Part shown: one piece after another, positions 43,941-53,791 of the stretch
Position numbering within the stretch: the first letter of the stretch is position 1
Layout of the letters: the number at the start of each line of letters is the position of its first letter
NCBI GenBank assembly: GCA_020721905.1
Contig: DYLU01000004.1
Location: 21,766-85,765 of the forward strand
From: Leptospira biflexa
Lineage (GTDB): Bacteria; Spirochaetota; UBA4802; UB4802
Reading direction: 5' to 3'
DNA length: 64,000 nucleotides
The notes under the pieces: model-generated
Told to the model about the DNA's origin: nothing
What the model saw: the letters and a program-made list of their open reading frames with translations, nothing else
Database searches by the model: none
Translations under genes and position numbers: made by a program

Positions 43941-45572
43941 TTGTTTGAAAATATTGCTGTTTTTGATATAGGTTCATTTTCAATAAAATGCATCAAAGCA
44001 AAAACTGGTTTTAAAAATTTTCAGGTTGAATCCCTTATTATCGAGGATCTGGATTTTTCAATTGATAATAAGCTGGAAAGAATAACTAATGCAATTGACA
44101 AGATACTTTCGCAAAATGATTTAACTGATTATACAGTTATTTCAACATTGAATTCAAATAAAATATTTTTTTATACCTTAAATTTTCCTTTTAAAAACAT
44201 TAAACAGATATCAGAAGTAATAGGATACGAAATTGCAGATTCAATACCACTGGATATGGATTCAGTGATATATGACTTCCAGCCAATTCAAACTGAAAAC
44301 ACGGAAGGAATGGATGTAATTGCGGTTGTTGCTCAAAAAACTTTAATCCATCAAATAATAGAGATTTTTGCTAAATATAATCTGAATCTTGCATTTGTTG
44401 GAGTTGAGTTTAATTCACTATTTCAATCGTATAATTATTTTAACACCGTACAAAATGAATCTATTATTCAGCTCAATATTGGTTATGAAAAATCCATTAT
44501 CAATTTAATTATTGACAATCGCTTATGCGCAACACGTTGTATTTTATCTGGAGTCAAGAATATTGAAGATCATTTAAATAAGATACTAACTAAAAATTAT
44601 GGCTTGCACCAACTCATTTCAAATAACTCTTTTGATTTTTCATCTTTTGAAAATAATATACATTATGGCTTACATGAAAAACTAAATATTTCACAACAAA
44701 AATTTAAAACAATATTTAATAATATTCAAAATGAGATTGATCTTCTAATCAATGAAGTTTTGCTATTTATCAATGCAGAAACTCAAAAATATGATAATTT
44801 ATCATTACAAAGAATTATTATTTCTGGCGGTGGTGCATTGCTTACAGGTTTTAGCACAATTCTATCACAACAATTGCAAATACCGGTTGTAATGCAAACT
44901 TTGATGAACCAAATGAGCGATACCGAGGTTCAATCGCAATTCTACATTGCTTTTGGAACGTTGGTAGAATATATCAATCGTTCAAAACAAAAAACTATAG
45001 ATCTTCTTAAAAATGAATTTCAATTATCACTATCCCAACAGTCTAAAAAGAATTTCTATATTGTACTGTTTTATGGTTCACTCAGTATACTATTTCTTGT
45101 TTTATTCATAATTTTATCGTTGATTTATCAATTTTCATCATCATCTCATTACAACAGGATTCTTGAAGATAGATATAAGCGGTATTTTCTTACCAACATG
45201 ATCCCTCACGACCCTATTAAAGAAGCAACAAACCGATATGCCACATTAAAACGGGAAGTAGACAGCATTGAATCTTTTCTTAAAATTGATGATCAAATGG
45301 TAGAGATCCTCAATCTGTTAGCGTCTAATTTCCCATATGATGCAAATTTTGATTTAAATAACATGGTCATTAATGAAAGTATTATCAGGTTAGATGGATC
45401 AATTAATTCAACAGCAAAAATTGATGAATTTAAAAACAGGTTGGTACAAACACAAAAATTTGAATCGGTTGTTTTTAACACCAATGTTAGGCAAAATAAT
45501 GTAAAATTTTCAATGACAATTAAATTAAAATCAAATAAGCCTAAACGTCAAACTACTGGCAATGAGGATTAA
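43941..45572 (+). CDS. gspL: Type II secretion protein GspL (PilM-like plus PilN-like)
   Basis: 543 residues, TTG start with GGAGG seven bases upstream. The N-terminal cytoplasmic part (about 1-350) is an actin-like fold of the PilM/GspL type: VFDIGSFSIKCIKAKTG at the start and IIISGGGALLTGFSTIL. One membrane helix (about 373-397) follows, then a periplasmic ferredoxin-like domain of the PilN/GspL type (about 405-535). It couples GspE to GspM and the platform. It is longer than Klebsiella GspL (about 400), because the N-terminal domain is a complete PilM-type fold. Confidence 0.85.
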   Translation: MFENIAVFDIGSFSIKCIKAKTGFKNFQVESLIIEDLDFSIDNKLERITNAIDKILSQNDLTDYTVISTLNSNKIFFYTLNFPFKNIKQISEVIGYEIADSIPLDMDSVIYDFQPIQTENTEGMDVIAVVAQKTLIHQIIEIFAKYNLNLAFVGVEFNSLFQSYNYFNTVQNESIIQLNIGYEKSIINLIIDNRLCATRCILSGVKNIEDHLNKILTKNYGLHQLISNNSFDFSSFENNIHYGLHEKLNISQQKFKTIFNNIQNEIDLLINEVLLFINAETQKYDNLSLQRIIISGGGALLTGFSTILSQQLQIPVVMQTLMNQMSDTEVQSQFYIAFGTLVEYINRSKQKTIDLLKNEFQLSLSQQSKKNFYIVLFYGSLSILFLVLFIILSLIYQFSSSSHYNRILEDRYKRYFLTNMIPHDPIKEATNRYATLKREVDSIESFLKIDDQMVEILNLLASNFPYDANFDLNNMVINESIIRLDGSINSTAKIDEFKNRLVQTQKFESVVFNTNVRQNNVKFSMTIKLKSNKPKRQTTGNED

Positions 45573-45575
45573 ATA

Positions 45576-46094
45576 ATGATAAAGCTTTCTAATAGAGAAA
45601 AATTATTATTAAAAATTCTTATCGGAATATTAATACTCATAATTGTATACAATTTTATTTTTACGCCATTATTTAATTATTTTTCATCTTCAGATACAGA
45701 AATTGTCAGTGATAAACAAAAAATAGAACAGCTTGATAGAATATATACCAATTATAAAGAACTGGAAACAAAACGAAATCAATATATGTCTCTTCTGAAA
45801 AGTGATTCAGAAAACATAAGTACAATGATTGAACAATGGGCCCAAAGCAGCAATGTAGCAAAAAACATTGCCTACTCACGGCGCAATCAAACAAATGTAC
45901 AAAACAAGTATATTAGAATTACAACTGACTTGAAATTAGAAGCGGTATCAATTCAATCATTACTTAGATTTATTTATGAGATTGAAAATTCCAATAAACT
46001 AATTAATATCAGCTATCTAAGAATTAATAAATCATATAAATCACCTAATCTGTATGATGCAAATTTAAAAATTGAAAGCTTTACTTTACAATAA
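45576..46094 (+). CDS. gspM: Type II secretion protein GspM
   Basis: 172 residues: a membrane helix (about 13-33, LLKILIGILILIIVYNFIFTPLF), a coiled-coil segment, and a ferredoxin-like domain with the SIQSLLRFIYEIENSNKLINISYLRI pattern typical of GspM/PilO. It is the periplasmic partner of GspL. It begins 3 bp after gspL. Confidence 0.82.
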   Translation: MIKLSNREKLLLKILIGILILIIVYNFIFTPLFNYFSSSDTEIVSDKQKIEQLDRIYTNYKELETKRNQYMSLLKSDSENISTMIEQWAQSSNVAKNIAYSRRNQTNVQNKYIRITTDLKLEAVSIQSLLRFIYEIENSNKLINISYLRINKSYKSPNLYDANLKIESFTLQ

Positions 46095-46105
46095 TTTCCC
46101 GGAAG

Positions 46106-46951
46106 TTGGATATGAACCTAAGTAATTATAAAATAACAGCAAAAGCATATTGGGACAGGTTGTATAATTTTTTTAAAGAGATAGTTACTGTACAATATTT
46201 CTGGCATTATTTTGTGTTTTCAATTATTATGATAATTCTGTTTGTTTTTTTTACTTTCCCGTATGAAATTATCATCCAGAACAAAATTAAGGAAGTTGAG
46301 CAGAATATTGCTAATTACATTTCTATTGGCAGGTTGAAAATTCATACTATTACTGACTCTATTGCTGAAGATGTAATAGTAGAATTAAAAAATGGCTCCG
46401 AGATTACCTTCCAGAATATTTTGTTTAACTTCACCATCAATCCATTTTCACTATTTATTACACACCATTATGATGGAACTATAAAGATATATAATCTGAA
46501 TCTGAAAAGTGATAAGTTACAGATAAGAACAAATGCTGATGTTTTCTATGACCTTAAATATAACAAACCTATTCCTTATCCGGTTGAAGGCAATATTATG
46601 TCAAGCATGAAGGACATCTCTATTAAAGGGATTTCTATCCAGGGTTTTGAAATACCAGATATAAATATTTCGCAAATCAAATCAGAACTGGTTTTTGAAA
46701 AAGGTAATGTGATTAATCTCAAATATCTTTTGTTCTCAGGTTCCGAGATAAAGGGCAATGCGTTTGGAAAAATTACCTTATCCAATTACTTCAATAATTC
46801 TTCACTTAATATAACAATTCAAATAGATTCGCAATCCAGTATTCTGGAAGATTATAAAGTTTTATTAGAATCAATGATGAAACCCGGTACAAAAAATATC
46901 ACAATTAAAATAATGGGTACAATTGGTAGCCCTAATTTTGTTACTCAGTAA
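46106..46951 (+). CDS. gspN: Type II secretion protein GspN
   Basis: 281 residues with one N-terminal membrane helix (about 30-52) and a periplasmic beta-rich domain of AsmA/GspN type (NPFSLFITHHYDGTIKIYNLNLKS, EGNIMSSMKDISIKG). GspN is optional in many systems; here it closes the secretion genes. The low sequence similarity of the family and the operon position are the main evidence. A 14-bp gap follows before the ispH fusion. Confidence 0.72.
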   Translation: MDMNLSNYKITAKAYWDRLYNFFKEIVTVQYFWHYFVFSIIMIILFVFFTFPYEIIIQNKIKEVEQNIANYISIGRLKIHTITDSIAEDVIVELKNGSEITFQNILFNFTINPFSLFITHHYDGTIKIYNLNLKSDKLQIRTNADVFYDLKYNKPIPYPVEGNIMSSMKDISIKGISIQGFEIPDINISQIKSELVFEKGNVINLKYLLFSGSEIKGNAFGKITLSNYFNNSSLNITIQIDSQSSILEDYKVLLESMMKPGTKNITIKIMGTIGSPNFVTQ

Positions 46952-46965
46952 AAAATGAATGATAT

Positions 46966-48708
46966 ATGAAAATAAAAATTGCTGAAAATACTGGCTTTTG
47001 CATGGGCGTTCGAAAAGCCGTGTTAGATATTGTTAATGTTATAAATAATAGTAATGAAACAATTTATGTTTTAGGGCCTCTTATACACAACCCTCAAACA
47101 GTTTCCATTCTACAATCACGAGGCATTATTACAATTAATTCCATTAATGACATTGAAAATAAAATCATAGCTATACGTACCCATGGCATACCTAAAGAAT
47201 CATTACGGTTGTTAAAAAAAAATGCATCCAAAATCATTAATTTAACATGCCCTCGCGTGGCACGTGTCCAGGGTATAGTCAAAAAATATTCCCGAGAAGG
47301 TTATTATGCCATTATCATAGGAGATAATCATCATGCAGAAGTTGAAAGTGTAAAAAGCTATGCTGATGCTGGTGTTATCGTGATATCCAGTGTTGAAGAT
47401 ATTAAAAAAATTCCTGATGGTTTAAAATATTTCGTTGTAGCACAAACAACCTTTGACGAGTGCAATTTTGAAGAAATCACTGAAATTTTACAAAGAAAAT
47501 ATAATGATATACTGATTTTTAATACAATCTGCGACTCTACTCATAAAAGGCAAAGTGATGTGATTAATGCTATAAAAGATGGAATTGATACATTAGTAGT
47601 TGTTGGAGGTAAAAACTCAGCCAATACAAAGAGATTGGCGCAAATAGGTAAAAACAGTAATATTAAAACATTCCATATTGAATCTGAAGAAGAATTGCAT
47701 GATGAAGATTTTAAAAATTCAAACTATGTTCTTGTAACAGCTGGTGCTTCAACTCCCGGATGGATTATAAACAATGTACTTGAGAAATTATATTCCATAT
47801 CAAATAAATATACAAATCATTTATTATATTTCATTATACGTTTTTTTGAAATAGCTATACGATTAAATATCATTTCCTCTATAGCCAGTTTCTTCATGTC
47901 ACTTTTAATAGAAAAAATATCAGGAATATGGTCATCATATAAACTACCATTTCTTTCTGCACTTTTTATATTTATAATGTATGCGGTAAATAACTACTTT
48001 TTAAAAGACACTCTTAAGATTACAAATCCATTTAAATATAAACTTCACAAAAACAATCATTTCATAATTTTAACTTCTACTATTGCAGCCATTTTGTTTT
48101 CAGTTGTTATTACATTAAACATCAAAAATTATTTATCTCTTTTTCTGTATTATTCAATATTACTGACAGGAATGATCTATTCTTCAAGCTATTTCAAATC
48201 CTTAATAAATAAATATATGTTTTCCTTAATAAAAACAATATATTCCATTAAGGCAATCCCTGCTGATATTGGATGGATTATTGTTACGTTATTGATACCA
48301 GCGTGCTGTGCTTTTCAGGATAATACGTTGACTGAGATACATACAGGTATTGTTTTATCATTAATAATATTCCTATCATATTTAATAATATCAAGAAATT
48401 TATTACTGGATTTTATTGGGTTCAATGGCGATCTTATTATTGGGAACGTTACGGTGCCAATAATTTTAGGAATTAACAGGGCTAAATATTTATTCTACGT
48501 GTTATCATTTTTAGCAATGGCATCAGTATGCTATCTATCTATATTTTTTAACATTAAGTTTATATTTTTTATTATTAATATAATTATCAATTACTACCTT
48601 GTTTTAAAAATTTTAAACCTCAAATATTTTATTTCATTAAAATATGAAATGCTAACAGACATTAACCTTATTATTTTTATTCTATTATGCCTTTTTATTA
48701 TTGGTTAA
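46966..48708 (+). CDS. ispH: IspH (HMBPP reductase) fused to a UbiA-like membrane domain
   Basis: 580 residues in one frame. Residues 1-275 are a full IspH: iron-sulfur cysteines Cys12 (FCMGVR), Cys95 (NLTCPRV) and Cys189 (TICDSTHKRQ), GPLIHN, RTHGIPKE and the DNHHAEV segment. IspH reduces HMBPP to IPP and DMAPP as the last step of the DXP pathway, whose first gene, dxs, is at 55011. Residues about 280-580 add eight or nine membrane helices resembling a UbiA prenyltransferase: NNYFLKDTLKITNPFKYK in place of the NDxxDxxxD region, and RNLLLDFIGFNGDLIIGNVTVPIILG in place of the second Asp motif. The first motif has lost two aspartates, so activity is uncertain. Possibly a prenyl chain consumer fused to its supplier. 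Gap to gspN is 14 bp. Confidence 0.88.
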   Translation: MKIKIAENTGFCMGVRKAVLDIVNVINNSNETIYVLGPLIHNPQTVSILQSRGIITINSINDIENKIIAIRTHGIPKESLRLLKKNASKIINLTCPRVARVQGIVKKYSREGYYAIIIGDNHHAEVESVKSYADAGVIVISSVEDIKKIPDGLKYFVVAQTTFDECNFEEITEILQRKYNDILIFNTICDSTHKRQSDVINAIKDGIDTLVVVGGKNSANTKRLAQIGKNSNIKTFHIESEEELHDEDFKNSNYVLVTAGASTPGWIINNVLEKLYSISNKYTNHLLYFIIRFFEIAIRLNIISSIASFFMSLLIEKISGIWSSYKLPFLSALFIFIMYAVNNYFLKDTLKITNPFKYKLHKNNHFIILTSTIAAILFSVVITLNIKNYLSLFLYYSILLTGMIYSSSYFKSLINKYMFSLIKTIYSIKAIPADIGWIIVTLLIPACCAFQDNTLTEIHTGIVLSLIIFLSYLIISRNLLLDFIGFNGDLIIGNVTVPIILGINRAKYLFYVLSFLAMASVCYLSIFFNIKFIFFIINIIINYYLVLKILNLKYFISLKYEMLTDINLIIFILLCLFIIG

Positions 48709-48739
48709 CTGTCCTCATGTCAGATAATATTACAATGTC

Positions 48740-48760
48740 TTACTATCTTAAAAATAGTAA
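48740..48760. terminator. Weak hairpin between convergent genes
   Basis: TTACTAT and ATAGTAA pair around a 7-nt loop in the 64-bp gap between the ispH fusion and the convergent lipoprotein gene. The stem is short and AT-rich. Confidence 0.3.
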
Positions 48761-48772
48761 AGGTACATTAAT

Positions 48773-49177
48773 CTAATCATAATTTTCATTTTCATTATAT
48801 ATTACAAATTCCTTTTCTGCAATTTCATTCCCTGTATCTACAATTAATATTTTATATGTACCTGCTTCATAATTTTCAATGTGACCATATATGCAAGGCT
48901 TATCTTTGTAAACAGTATCATAAAAAGAATCAACATCAATCCATACTTTCTCTTTTTTTAACACAACTACTCCAATTTTTTTTTGCTTTGATACTTTTGT
49001 AAAACAAAAAGCCCAATTTACTTTTTCATCCTGATTAAACTCGCATAAGCCATCCTTAATTATATACCTGTCATCATTATTATTCTTAAACGCAAAGCTA
49101 CCTGTTTCTTTTGAACATGAAACTATAGTGACAAAACAAAATAACAACACGATATATTTACTCAATTTTGTAATCAT
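48773..49177 (-). CDS. Small lipoprotein, unknown function
   Basis: 134 residues. The signal peptide ends in a lipobox, FVTIVSCSK (Cys21). The mature part is a compact beta-rich domain (KVNWAFCFTKVSKQKKIGVVVLKKEKVWIDV...GTYKILIVDTGNEIAEKEFVIYN) with no recognised family; its last third resembles the outer strands of an immunoglobulin-like fold. It overlaps the small membrane-protein gene at 49158-49346 by 20 bp on the same strand, so the two are made together. Function is not known. Confidence 0.7.
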   Translation of the reverse strand: MITKLSKYIVLLFCFVTIVSCSKETGSFAFKNNNDDRYIIKDGLCEFNQDEKVNWAFCFTKVSKQKKIGVVVLKKEKVWIDVDSFYDTVYKDKPCIYGHIENYEAGTYKILIVDTGNEIAEKEFVIYNENENYD

Positions 49178-49346
49178 CTTTGTCCAGTACTATTACTTTA
49201 TTTTTAGTTTTCTGATACTTAGACTCTTTCTTTTTATTTATATCATCAGACTGATTTGTACTGATTTTTATAATATATTTGATAACATGTATAAAGAAAT
49301 ATAGTATAAAAAAGAAAAAAATAATTCTTATTAGATTGCCTATCAT
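49158..49346 (-). CDS. Small membrane protein, unknown function
   Basis: 62 residues: one hydrophobic helix (about 7-28, IIFFFFILYFFIHVIKYIIKI), then a lysine-rich charged tail. AAGG lies just upstream of the ATG. It overlaps the next lipoprotein gene by 20 bp. Not recognised; gene reality is supported by the overlap, ribosome site and membrane-helix pattern. Confidence 0.55.
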   Translation of the reverse strand: MIGNLIRIIFFFFILYFFIHVIKYIIKISTNQSDDINKKKESKYQKTKNKVIVLDKDDYKIE

Positions 49347-49445
49347 ATGGACCTTTTTTAGATGAATTTAATATCCTAAGATAAATTTCTTGATGTCTAT
49401 TCCAATTTTATAATAGCATCTGTCAACTTATAATTTTAATAATCA

Positions 49446-50174
49446 TTATTTCTTCTTGTTGATAATTTGCATCATTTCACTGACCGCATTAGCCAATCCT
49501 GTGAAAATGGATCGTGAAATAATCGAATGTCCTATATTTAATTCTTCAAGTCCAGGCATTGTAAGAATGGGCGCTGTATTTATATAATTTAATCCATGTC
49601 CTGCATTGACTCTAATACCAATATTTGTTGCAATACTGGCCGCATGAAAAAGTCTCACTTTTTCTTTGTCAATAGTGTCTTTAACCTTTGCATTACAATA
49701 AGCACCTGTATGCAACTCAATAAAATCAGCACCGGATTCTTTTGAAAGCATAACAGCTTCTTCTTCAGGTTCTATAAACAGGGAAACTAAAATATTTTCA
49801 CTGTGAAATACGGATACTATCTCACAAATTCTTTTAAAATTTGTTTTAACATCAAGGCCACCTTCAGTAGTAATCTCCTGCCTTTTTTCAGGAACAATTG
49901 TTATCTGGTCAGGTTTAAGTTTACGAGCAATTTCAATTATTTCATCGGATAATGCCATTTCCAGATTAAATTTACCTTTAATCACTTTACGCAATGCAAA
50001 AACATCATGGTCCTGTATATGTCTTCTATCTTCCCGCAAATGTACTGTTATGCCAGCTGCACCATGTTCTTCACAGATAATTGCCCCCTGTACCGGATCG
50101 GGTTCATTACCACCTCTTGCCTGACGTAAAGTTGCTATATGATCAACATTTACACATAATTGAACTTGTGACAT
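49446..50174 (-). CDS. pdxJ: Pyridoxine 5'-phosphate synthase
   Basis: 242 residues, full length. PdxJ condenses 1-deoxyxylulose 5-phosphate with 3-amino-2-oxopropyl phosphate to form PNP; the DXP substrate is made by Dxs, encoded at 55011. Motifs: VNVDHIATLRQARGGNEPDPV, GITVHLREDRRHIQD, TIVPEKRQEITTEGGLDV and the C-terminal NAGHGLNYINTAPI...LNIGHSIISRSIFTGL. It is the last gene of the leftward run from coaD and starts 21 bp after ybbR. Confidence 0.96.
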   Translation of the reverse strand: MSQVQLCVNVDHIATLRQARGGNEPDPVQGAIICEEHGAAGITVHLREDRRHIQDHDVFALRKVIKGKFNLEMALSDEIIEIARKLKPDQITIVPEKRQEITTEGGLDVKTNFKRICEIVSVFHSENILVSLFIEPEEEAVMLSKESGADFIELHTGAYCNAKVKDTIDKEKVRLFHAASIATNIGIRVNAGHGLNYINTAPILTMPGLEELNIGHSIISRSIFTGLANAVSEMMQIINKKK

Positions 50175-50194
50175 GACAAAAGACCTCCATATGG

Positions 50195-51142
50195 CTATTC
50201 TTTATGAGAGATATATACTTCTGTTTCTAAAGGTTCGTAAGTGAATATTTCAAAAGGTACTTTCAACTTTTTTTCAACAATAATTGGCAATTTTATAACT
50301 TCCTGATCATACGCATCAATTGCAGCATTCACATAAGCAACCAGTAGATTTTCATTTAACTCAATATTTGTTAAAGATTTTTTTATATATACCACTACTT
50401 TCTTATTTTTTGAAACATAATTTAAATCATTGCGCTGGGTGCGTACTTCAATGGGTATTGTTAAACTTACAAGATTATTGACTGGAATAATTGGTATTGT
50501 AAGCCTTACAGTATCAGGAGAAACAAATATTTTTGAATATTCTTTTGTATTAATATGTACTGGAACACGTATTGTTTTAGTTTCTCTATCAATATTTAAC
50601 GGATATGTCTTTAAACTTTTTATTGTATCTACAATAATATCTGCACCGGTTATTTGAATTAGCGGTGGTTCAACAATTACTATGCCTTTTTTATATTGTA
50701 AAGAAGGCTCACCAATTATTAAAGGTTCTACTGGTATTACTTTATTTTTAATTGTACAAATTGTAAGCTCCAGTTTTTCTTTTTCTGGAAAATACTCTAT
50801 ATCATTCAGCAGTTCATTAGGTTGAATCACGATCATATATTCATGTTTTTTTCCTATAATAGGCCTGGACAAATCAATATATAATTTTATATTTGAGACA
50901 CCAATGGATTTTATATATTCCTTTTTCCCTCGAAAGGTGATTCCTATTTTTTGTATATCTTCCAATATAACAAGATTCTGGGAAAGATTTTTAATTTCAG
51001 GATACATATGATATGTATGTTCTTCGATCTGACTATTCTGCAAATTGGCCCATAAGATTACAGCAAGAAGAATAGACAATATTTTTGGCAACAGATCATG
51101 CTGTTGAATTAACATTTTTATGTGTTGCAAAAAGGACATCAT
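50195..51142 (-). CDS. YbbR-domain protein (CdaR-like regulator of CdaA)
   Basis: 315 residues: one N-terminal membrane helix (about 17-33, LLPKILSILLAVILWANLQ), then tandem YbbR-type beta domains (about three, residues 35-310). In Firmicutes the CdaR/YbbR protein binds and regulates the membrane diadenylate cyclase; here it lies directly after cdaA, overlapping its stop as ATGA, so the same partnership is likely. The extracellular or periplasmic part senses an unknown signal. The sequence is diverged from Bacillus CdaR. Confidence 0.83.
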   Translation of the reverse strand: MMSFLQHIKMLIQQHDLLPKILSILLAVILWANLQNSQIEEHTYHMYPEIKNLSQNLVILEDIQKIGITFRGKKEYIKSIGVSNIKLYIDLSRPIIGKKHEYMIVIQPNELLNDIEYFPEKEKLELTICTIKNKVIPVEPLIIGEPSLQYKKGIVIVEPPLIQITGADIIVDTIKSLKTYPLNIDRETKTIRVPVHINTKEYSKIFVSPDTVRLTIPIIPVNNLVSLTIPIEVRTQRNDLNYVSKNKKVVVYIKKSLTNIELNENLLVAYVNAAIDAYDQEVIKLPIIVEKKLKVPFEIFTYEPLETEVYISHKE

Positions 51143-51945
51143 TTGACAGTATAAATCTCCTCTTTGCTTTTGGGATTCATGTAAAATAATATCATATTCT
51201 TTAAATCAGTATATTTTATCTTTGGTTGAAATTTTCCGTTTACCATAATAGAAATATTTCCTGTTTCCTCAGATGTAACAATAACAAGCGCATCTGTTTC
51301 TTCAGCCATTCCCAATGCCGCCCTATGCCGTGCACCATGTTGTTTTTTCAATTGGCGTGAATCACTCAATGGCAAATAACAAGCTGCTGCAGCAATCTTT
51401 GCCTCTTTAACAATAATGGCACCATCATGGAGCGGAGTGTTTGGGAAAAAAATTGTACGGATTAATTCCTCTGTAATGTCTGCATTAACCACTACTCCTG
51501 ACTCAATAAATCCACGCAGATCTGTTCCTCGTTCCAGAACAATAAGAGAACCCACCTTCTCTTCTGACATCGCAATAATTGCATTAACAAGTTCATCTAA
51601 GGGAAATGCATCGGTATTCATTGATGTTGGTAACCAGGTCCTCTGGCCAAACTGTGTGATAATTCTGCGTAATTCTGGCTGAAAAAGTATGATTATCATA
51701 ATCACAATGTATGATGTCAAATTTGTAATCAGCCAGTTTAACGTTTCCAGCCGCAATACTTTTGATAATACCGCGGCTATAAAAATAATAATCAGGCCTT
51801 TCAGAATCTGTATTGCTCGTGATCTGGATAAAAATGAATAAATCCAGTAAAAGATATATGCTACGATCAATATATCTATGATAATTCTGAGGTATTCCCA
51901 GCTTATTTTAATATAGCCCCAAGCTGTAGTTAAAAAGGGATTCAT
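51139..51945 (-). CDS. cdaA: Diadenylate cyclase CdaA
   Basis: 268 residues: three N-terminal membrane helices (about 18-100) followed by a DAC domain with LHDGAIIVK (DGA motif) and GARHRAALGMAEETDA (RHR motif), the two catalytic signatures. It makes c-di-AMP, a signal for osmotic balance and cell-wall homeostasis. It overlaps folP and ybbR by 4 bp each (ATGA). A glmM gene, the common third partner in Firmicutes, is not adjacent; folP takes its place upstream. Confidence 0.95.
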   Translation of the reverse strand: MNPFLTTAWGYIKISWEYLRIIIDILIVAYIFYWIYSFLSRSRAIQILKGLIIIFIAAVLSKVLRLETLNWLITNLTSYIVIMIIILFQPELRRIITQFGQRTWLPTSMNTDAFPLDELVNAIIAMSEEKVGSLIVLERGTDLRGFIESGVVVNADITEELIRTIFFPNTPLHDGAIIVKEAKIAAAACYLPLSDSRQLKKQHGARHRAALGMAEETDALVIVTSEETGNISIMVNGKFQPKIKYTDLKNMILFYMNPKSKEEIYTVK

Positions 51946-52769
51946 GAATTTGCAACCTGATAAAACATTTTTAAAGGTTTAATAATAAGTTTATGCTCCT
52001 TAACATCATGTACGCGAATAATATCCGCACCATTATACAGGGCTATAGCATTTAATGCTATAGTTGCAGGCAATCTGTCTTCATCAGTATCATACAACCT
52101 GCCAATTAATGACTTCCGTGACAATCCAATTAAAACAGGGTACCCTAACTTTTTAAAATATTTAATATTATTAAGTATAACGTAATTTTGCTCTAACGAT
52201 TTGCCAAACCCTATGCCTGGATCTACTATAATTTTATCATCGGCAATATGTGCTTTTTTAGCAATCTCAATTGAGTTATACAAATATCTTGTAATTTCTG
52301 ATAATAAATCATCATATTCGGTATTTAATTGCATAGTCCGGGGAGTACCCTTTATATGCATTAAAACACAATAAGCATTATATTGAGCGATAGTAACTGG
52401 CATATCAGGATCAGCCTGTAATCCGGTTATATCATTTACCATCATCGCACCCAGTTTCAATGCTTCGTCAGCAACCTTAGATTTACGGGTGTCGATAGAA
52501 ACTGGAATATTAAACTCATGTATAATTTTTTCAATTACAGGACACACCCTGTCAATTTCCTCTTCCACCGCCACTTCTTGTGCACCGGGTCGTGTTGATT
52601 CGCCTCCGACATCAATAATATCAACGCCATCATGTATCATTTCACTGACATGATATAAGGCCGCATCAATTGAATTATATTTACCTCCATCGTAAAATGA
52701 ATCAGGAGTAACGTTAAGTATGCCCATAACCAGCGGCCCATTTTTGATATTAATATCTATCCTGTTCAT
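51942..52769 (-). CDS. folP: Dihydropteroate synthase
   Basis: 275 residues. Family motifs: MGILNVTPDSFYDGGKY (phosphate/pterin binding), DVGGESTRPGA, VSIDTRKSKVADEAL and PGIGFGKSLEQNY. It condenses hydroxymethyl-dihydropterin diphosphate with p-aminobenzoate in folate synthesis. It overlaps both neighbours (cdaA and the UPF0164 gene) by 4 bp. The protein has no second domain. Confidence 0.95.
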   Translation of the reverse strand: MNRIDINIKNGPLVMGILNVTPDSFYDGGKYNSIDAALYHVSEMIHDGVDIIDVGGESTRPGAQEVAVEEEIDRVCPVIEKIIHEFNIPVSIDTRKSKVADEALKLGAMMVNDITGLQADPDMPVTIAQYNAYCVLMHIKGTPRTMQLNTEYDDLLSEITRYLYNSIEIAKKAHIADDKIIVDPGIGFGKSLEQNYVILNNIKYFKKLGYPVLIGLSRKSLIGRLYDTDEDRLPATIALNAIALYNGADIIRVHDVKEHKLIIKPLKMFYQVANS

Positions 52770-53782
52770 AATAGTAACATCACTGAAACAAAATTGTTAT
52801 AACCCAGGTCAACAGAGTCGTATGAGAAAGCATAACCTATAGTACAATCACCTAATCCTATTGTGCATCCAGTTGTAAATAATGAATCATTTAAACCTAA
52901 ATAAACTGACATGCTTTTATAAACAAGTAATTCAAAACCTATATTATATTCGTATTCATCTTGTTCAATCTTTTTAATCCCTGAAAATGCAATAGTAAAA
53001 TTATTTGCTCTACTGACAATGGCTGAACTAATTTTAATTGAAGGTGAACCAAAATCATATTTATCCACAATGTATTCATATTCTTTTGTTGGATAAAGAC
53101 CTGTACCAATATCCTGAATAACGAAACCAACCTTCAAAAATGGTATTACTTCAGTAATAACCCCAATATCCAACCCTGTCCCTGCGTAGGAAACATCTGC
53201 TATTGTTTCATATAAAGCTTTAATTGTAAATCCAACAGCAGCATCACCAATATATGTTGCATATGAAAACATGCCAACATTAGCGGAATATGATGCAACG
53301 CCAGTTTTATTCCCGTTTATATCATATGTATCAATATCCGGTGATTTTATGGAATATAAACCCATACCTAAAGCATTCTCACTGAATTTGTATGCAAAAC
53401 CGCCAAAACCTGCATATCGATCCGCAGCAACCATTCCTCCTGATGCACCAATCTGCAATACATTAAAACTTGACTCATCCTGTGAAAAGGTTAAAAGGTC
53501 TTTTTCGGATATACTATCTATTTTACCCTGTTTTGCTTTCTGTTTAATTTCTTCAGCTGTTAAAGGCTGCTTCCCTTTAATATCAAGAAGCCCGGCTGGA
53601 TTCCAGTATATAGCAAAAACATCATTGACAACCACTTCTGCAGCCTTTCCCATTGCTATATAACGAGTACCTACCCACCCTGTTCTTGTGAAGCTTGCAC
53701 GCGAGCCAGCATCATGCATTGCATAAATATATACAGGAAATAACAGGAATATTAACATAAATACTTTCAGTCGTATCATCAT
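52766..53782 (-). CDS. UPF0164/PorV-like outer-membrane family protein
   Basis: 338 residues. After a signal peptide (cleaved near IYAMHDAG) comes the pattern GTRYIAMGKAAEVVVNDVFAIYWNPAGLLDI, the signature of the UPF0164 family found in spirochaetes and related to PorV/FadL-like beta-barrels; the rest alternates short amphipathic strands. The function is unknown; outer-membrane location is likely. The pairing with the FlgD-Ig-type exported protein upstream may be meaningful, since PorV proteins help secreted proteins with similar domains in type IX systems, but no other type IX gene is here. Confidence 0.82.
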   Translation of the reverse strand: MMIRLKVFMLIFLLFPVYIYAMHDAGSRASFTRTGWVGTRYIAMGKAAEVVVNDVFAIYWNPAGLLDIKGKQPLTAEEIKQKAKQGKIDSISEKDLLTFSQDESSFNVLQIGASGGMVAADRYAGFGGFAYKFSENALGMGLYSIKSPDIDTYDINGNKTGVASYSANVGMFSYATYIGDAAVGFTIKALYETIADVSYAGTGLDIGVITEVIPFLKVGFVIQDIGTGLYPTKEYEYIVDKYDFGSPSIKISSAIVSRANNFTIAFSGIKKIEQDEYEYNIGFELLVYKSMSVYLGLNDSLFTTGCTIGLGDCTIGYAFSYDSVDLGYNNFVSVMLLL

Positions 53783-53791
53783 TAAAGAACC

